This document shows, piece by piece, positions 60,536 through 64,000 of a DNA stretch of 64,000 nt. Under the pieces are notes generated by a model that ran no database searches, was not told the origin of the DNA, and worked only from the letters and a program-made list of their open reading frames with translations. The position numbers were made by a program, and so were the translations under genes. The stretch comes from Ziziphus jujuba (taxonomy: Eukaryota > Streptophyta > Magnoliopsida > Rosales > Rhamnaceae). The stretch is from positions 26,977,501 through 27,041,500 of the forward strand of contig NC_083389.1 in assembly GCF_031755915.1 (NCBI RefSeq), given 5' to 3'. Position 1 is the stretch's first letter; each line of letters starts with the position of its first letter.

Positions 60536-62271
60536 TGATGTGTAAAATCAACTCGCAAGTACACGAATCGTTTTCAAGTAATAAAGTGGAAAAATAGGGT
60601 TGTCATATCCAAGGGATTAAGAATTAAGTATCAAAGATAATTAGGTTTTGGTAATATTTGAACTAAAATTTAAGATGGCAATTGAAAATAAATAAACTAA
60701 ATTAAACAAAAGCAATCAATTAAAATTTTATCAATTTCAAGTAAAGAAAGAGTTAAATTAATAATTATGAATACCAGGGCATTTGATTTCACCACTAACT
60801 ATTCCAATTTAATTACTTAAATATGTGAATTTAATTAACTAGTAATTTTGTTAACCACACTTAATTACAAAATTAATCAAAAGTAGTTTCCATTCACAAT
60901 TGATAATATTCACATAACCTAATTTATTCCTTCCGGCCTATAAATTAAATCATGCAAATTCATTAAGCATAGATTAAACAAATAATATGGCATGAGACAT
61001 AACTATTTTCCAATCAATTATGCATTCATGTAAATCATTGGAGATCCATAATATTATCCTTTTTCAAGCTCAAATATTATTAAAATCATTCATTCCTTCC
61101 GGTCTATGAAAGCATTAAGCATACCAATGATTTATTAACAAAACATATGACTAATTAAATAAAACTCAACATATATTAAAATAATTAAACCTTCATAGTT
61201 AGGGCTATATCATAGCCCTAGCTATGAAAATTAGTTCATGGAAAAAATAAATTCAACATCCATAATTATTAAAAATAATAAGATTCACAATTAAAGAGAA
61301 AAGAAAAGAGAATAAAAACTATTGAAGAAATTCTCCTTCAAAAGCTCTCAAAGTCGTAGCCTTCTTCTTCAAGCAAGCCCACGTCTCTATGCCTCCTCCA
61401 AGCTCTCCAATTGATATTCTAAAACTCTAAAACTTTAAAACCCTAGAACTCTTAAGAGAAACTTAGAAACTCCCAAAATTTGGTTTGTTTCTATTTAAAC
61501 CTCTTAAAAGCTCTTAAATAACTCTTTAAACTTGTGTATATTCCTTCAATGTGGTGGGGGCTATATATATAAGACCTTGGGAACTTTTTTCTTTCTTTAT
61601 TTTCAATGTGGGAGTCTTATAAGATACCTTTTTTAGGCCATGAAGAGGGTTGGATGAATTTCATATGTAAAAAGGAAACTTGATATTAGTTGCTCTCCAA
61701 TACTTTCTTTTTCTCTAATTCTTTCTTAAAAAAAAATAGTTAATTAGTCTAATTTACCCTTAATGAAGCATGTGACATGACATGTGCCTCATTAATGATA
61801 AATTAACCAATTATTGCCACTTGTCTTAATCTTGGCCCTTGGATTGCCTTGATTCTCTCTTTTGATCAATGGTGGAGATTTAACTAAAATATTCATTTTT
61901 ATAAATTCCAAACTTTAAATGATGATATCTTTTTACTCACATCTCGAAATCCAAATCTAATGTGATATTTAAAATCGTCAGATGATGAGGATTCATATGA
62001 CATCTATTTCCATCATGAAATTCCCAACAGAATCTTTATTGAATCTTTAAGGAATCTTTTCAAGGCTTGATCCGTTCGAGCTCAAATCTTACTTCCTACC
62101 ATAATTCGACCCAAGGAATCCATTTTTATAGTTGTTTTCTTAAAATTCTTCCTCTTTCACCTAGATTAAGAAAAATATATAATTAAGTATTTTTCCACAA
62201 CAAATTAACACAAACTAACAAATATTAAGCTATAAATATGGCATAAAATCATCAATATTTTAGGCCTAACA
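60536..62271. mobile_element. Solo LTR, 1736 bp, flanked by AGATC/ACATC
   Basis: Starts TGATGTGTAAAATCAACTCG and ends TTTTAGGCCTAACA. The five flanking bases are AGATC (60531-60535) and ACATC (62272-62276), a target duplication with one change. It is absent from the matching place in unit A (about 43745-43765). It contains two ATTCCTTCCGG-C/T-CTAT blocks (60924 and 61089). No coding domains; a third LTR family in this unit. Confidence 0.8.
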
Positions 62272-62516
62272 ACATCACAATCCAATTTGATTGGGATTCA
62301 AAGCAGCCCAAAGAAAAAATTAATTATTCTTCAGATACGTTCAAACATAAAATATCTTCAAAACCCTCTTTTCCAATAGGAAATGTCTCTATCCAAGGCC
62401 TTCTACCTTTTTCTCCTCTCCTTCCTTTTCCTCTGACTGATATTTGTAGAAGATTACTATACAAAAGAGAAACTATTTTAGTAAAATCAAATGGGGTTGG
62501 AGATTCTGTAACACAT

Positions 62517-62527
62517 CTATATAAAGC
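62517..62527 (+). promoter_or_regulatory. TATA box of gene 2B
   Basis: TCTATATAAAG lies about 125 bp before the gene 2B start codon. It matches the TATA box of gene 2A together with the following leader sequence, so the 1.7-kb LTR inserted upstream left the core promoter intact. Confidence 0.65.
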
Positions 62528-62649
62528 GGGTTTTGCTCTTTCAATTTTTGCATACCAAGAAAACCAACCCAAAAAAAAAAAAAAAGCCTATTTAATCTTT
62601 TTTTTTTTTTCAAAGTCCTTTTTTCCCTTTCAATTTCCAAGTTTTTCAT

Positions 62650-63042
62650 ATGGATCAACGTTTCAATTTCGAAGCTCAGGTTCATGCTAATCAACGAAAT
62701 CCTGTTGCTTCTGCGGTTCATATTTTTGTACCTCCTCAAGGCGAAAGCCAAAAAGTTTACCATTATCCACCACCTCCTCCGGTGAAAAACCCAGCACCGC
62801 GGAATATCATCGATTCCAACGAGGCCGCGAGACGTTACGGTGGGATAATTATTAAGGAATTTGGTAAGAGAAAGCCAGCCACGGGGAATGTCATCGATTC
62901 CAACGAGGCCGCGAGACTTCACGGTGGGATACTTATTAAGGAATTTAGTGGGAGAAAGCCAGCACCGGCAATTGTCATCGATTCCAACGCGGACAAGATA
63001 GATTACCGTCGGATACTCACTGAGAAATTTGGTACCAATTAA
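62650..63042 (+). CDS. IDSNEAA-repeat protein 2B, 130 aa, unknown function
   Basis: Begins MDQRFNFEAQVHANQRNP, like gene 2A but shorter in its basic N-terminal part. A Pro-rich hinge (HYPPPPPVKNPAPRN) follows, then three repeats: IIDSNEAARRYGGIIIKEF (about residues 54-72), VIDSNEAARLHGGILIKEF, and a diverged third, VIDSNADKIDYRRILTEKF, ending GTN. Linkers are basic (GKRKPATGN, SGRKPAPA). Copy number and order of repeats differ from gene 2A, which has two. After the stop the DNA still encodes the old C-terminus in another frame. Conserved promoter, intact frame and preserved repeat core suggest it is expressed. Function unknown. Confidence 0.75.
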   Translation: MDQRFNFEAQVHANQRNPVASAVHIFVPPQGESQKVYHYPPPPPVKNPAPRNIIDSNEAARRYGGIIIKEFGKRKPATGNVIDSNEAARLHGGILIKEFSGRKPAPAIVIDSNADKIDYRRILTEKFGTN

Positions 63043-63059
63043 GCGACCATCTCCATAAG

Positions 63060-63116
63060 ATACTTATTAAGGAGTTTGGCAGGAATAAGCCACCAGCTCC
63101 AGCTGTTAGGACCTAG
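63060..63116 (+). other. Out-of-frame remnant of an ancestral repeat C-terminus after gene 2B
   Basis: ATACTTATTAAGGAGTTTGG at 63060 begins a 19-codon stretch that would read ILIKEFGRNKPPAPAVRT and stop. This is the counterpart of gene 2A's C-terminus (ILIKEFGRNKLPAVRV). It lies 18 bp past the gene 2B stop, in the 3' UTR. Positions 63117-63990 are 3' flank matching the flank of gene 2A. Confidence 0.8.
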
Positions 63117-64000
63117 CTTTTGTTATGGTACATATAAATAAAATATGCTCCTTGTTTATTTGTGAGGAGTTTAATCTTAGATTTCATTTCTCTAGTGTGT
63201 TTCAGTGAAGCTTTCCATTGATCAGTGTGTAGATCTAAGGAGAAGAAGTGTGCTTTTGTATTAATTATGTAATTAATACCTTTTAGCTCTCTACTTTTTT
63301 ATATAAGCTTTTGGAGATGTGCTTGGAAATTAATGTGCCAATGCATATCTCCTCTAGGTTGTACTACTTACTTTATGTAATGTGAATTACTAGCTCTTTC
63401 TTATATATTTTTCTCTCATATATGCCCCAATTGCATATAGATTTCAGCATTTGAAACTATCAATACCATAGCCATGGTCCATGGTAGAGTACTCTGTTTT
63501 AGTTTAGTTGGATTATATACATACACGAAATTTTGAATATAAAGTTCTATATTGTTGTTTGTTGATATTATATAAATATTGTTTTTGTTACCTTTGTATA
63601 AGCATTGGGTATAGAGTAAGCTAGAATTGCGAGCTGCTTGTGCCACGAGCTTAGTTAGTGTAAGCCAATATAAACTGTGTGGATATTATGGTTGCTATAC
63701 CCAAGAAGATGATAAATAAATTGTTGATAAGCATGTTGATATCCTACCATGTTGTTTATTTCATGGTGAATCTTATTCACTGGGGGTTTTGGGAAAACTA
63801 ACTAAAAACTTTAATTTTCCTATATTTTCAAAAACTATTATATACCCTTTTTTTCCTTCTAAATAGATTCTCTTATCTATATATGGTATTTATTTTTAAA
63901 ATGTAGTGAATTGGTTGGGTTAATAAGATAACCAGCTTTTATCTATTGAGAACATAATTTCTGTTTTATGTTGGGCACTTAGTGATGCCGTAAGTGCTAA

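Larger units (their letters stand above)
45718..63990 (+). repeat. Tandem segmental duplication, unit B (expanded by insertions)
   Basis: Unit B repeats unit A but is about 18.3 kb rather than 5.2 kb long. The extra length is mobile DNA: solo LTRs at 45895-46863, 46962-50114, 50795-53828, 53856-56725 and 60536-62271, a 450-bp foreign stretch at 50345-50794, and an AT-rich insertion at about 58541-59425. Removing these restores colinearity with unit A. The unit probably continues to or past the end of the window. Confidence 0.82.

Noticed and set aside
1..64000. CRISPR arrays, rRNA and tRNA genes
   Set aside because: None seen; the regular repeats present are microsatellites, a 107-bp array and palindrome clusters in eukaryotic DNA.

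Overview
The window looks like nuclear DNA of a flowering plant. It is AT-rich, with multi-exon genes using GT-AG introns, plant-specific families (pro-region pectinesterase, SUS2-type sucrose synthase, Bet v 1/PR-10-like protein, IBR3-type acyl-CoA dehydrogenase) and plant transposons (MULE, hAT-type MITEs, solo LTRs). A rosid eudicot, perhaps Rosales, is my guess from the overall feel; nothing in the sequence proves it.

Left part (1-24 kb): five protein genes, all on the minus strand. They are the N-terminal exons of condensin-2 subunit H2 (451-879, continuing out of the window), an intact 158-aa Bet v 1-like protein (2248-2874), an intact 575-aa type II pectinesterase with two coding exons (7338-9546), an intact 828-aa acyl-CoA dehydrogenase 10/IBR3-like protein with 17 coding exons and a C-terminal AKL peroxisomal signal (11777-17189), and an 800-aa SUS2-like sucrose synthase with 15 coding exons (18915-23854). 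I joined every exon by reading frame and splice sites, and all totals are exact multiples of three. The spacers hold a ~107-bp tandem array, inverted repeats on both sides of the Bet v 1 gene, a ~1-kb foldback element and a hAT-type MITE with a perfect 8-bp target duplication.

Middle part (27.6-38.7 kb): one large, decayed Mutator-like element of about 11 kb with ~115-bp terminal inverted repeats. It carries a broken MULE transposase (MULE domain, SWIM finger, zinc knuckle), a broken DUF1985/Ulp1-type cysteine protease gene, and a captured fragment of a host DEAD-box RNA helicase (RH13/MAK5-like C-terminus) that still contains its intron. Three clusters of short palindromes built on GGCGGAAAA/TTTTCCGCC flank its two genes.

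Right part (40-64 kb): a tandem segmental duplication. Each unit holds two small intronless plus-strand genes of a family I do not recognise, defined by an internal repeat of about 19 residues with core IDSNEAAK-L/R-YGG. Unit A (about 40.13-45.35 kb) has both genes intact. Unit B (about 45.72 kb to the window end) was swollen by at least five solo LTRs and other insertions; its first gene is a shredded pseudogene and its second survives with an altered C-terminus. Three of the solo LTRs belong to one ~3-kb family, each with its own perfect 5-bp target duplication. The IDSNEAA repeat family is the best candidate here for something undescribed.
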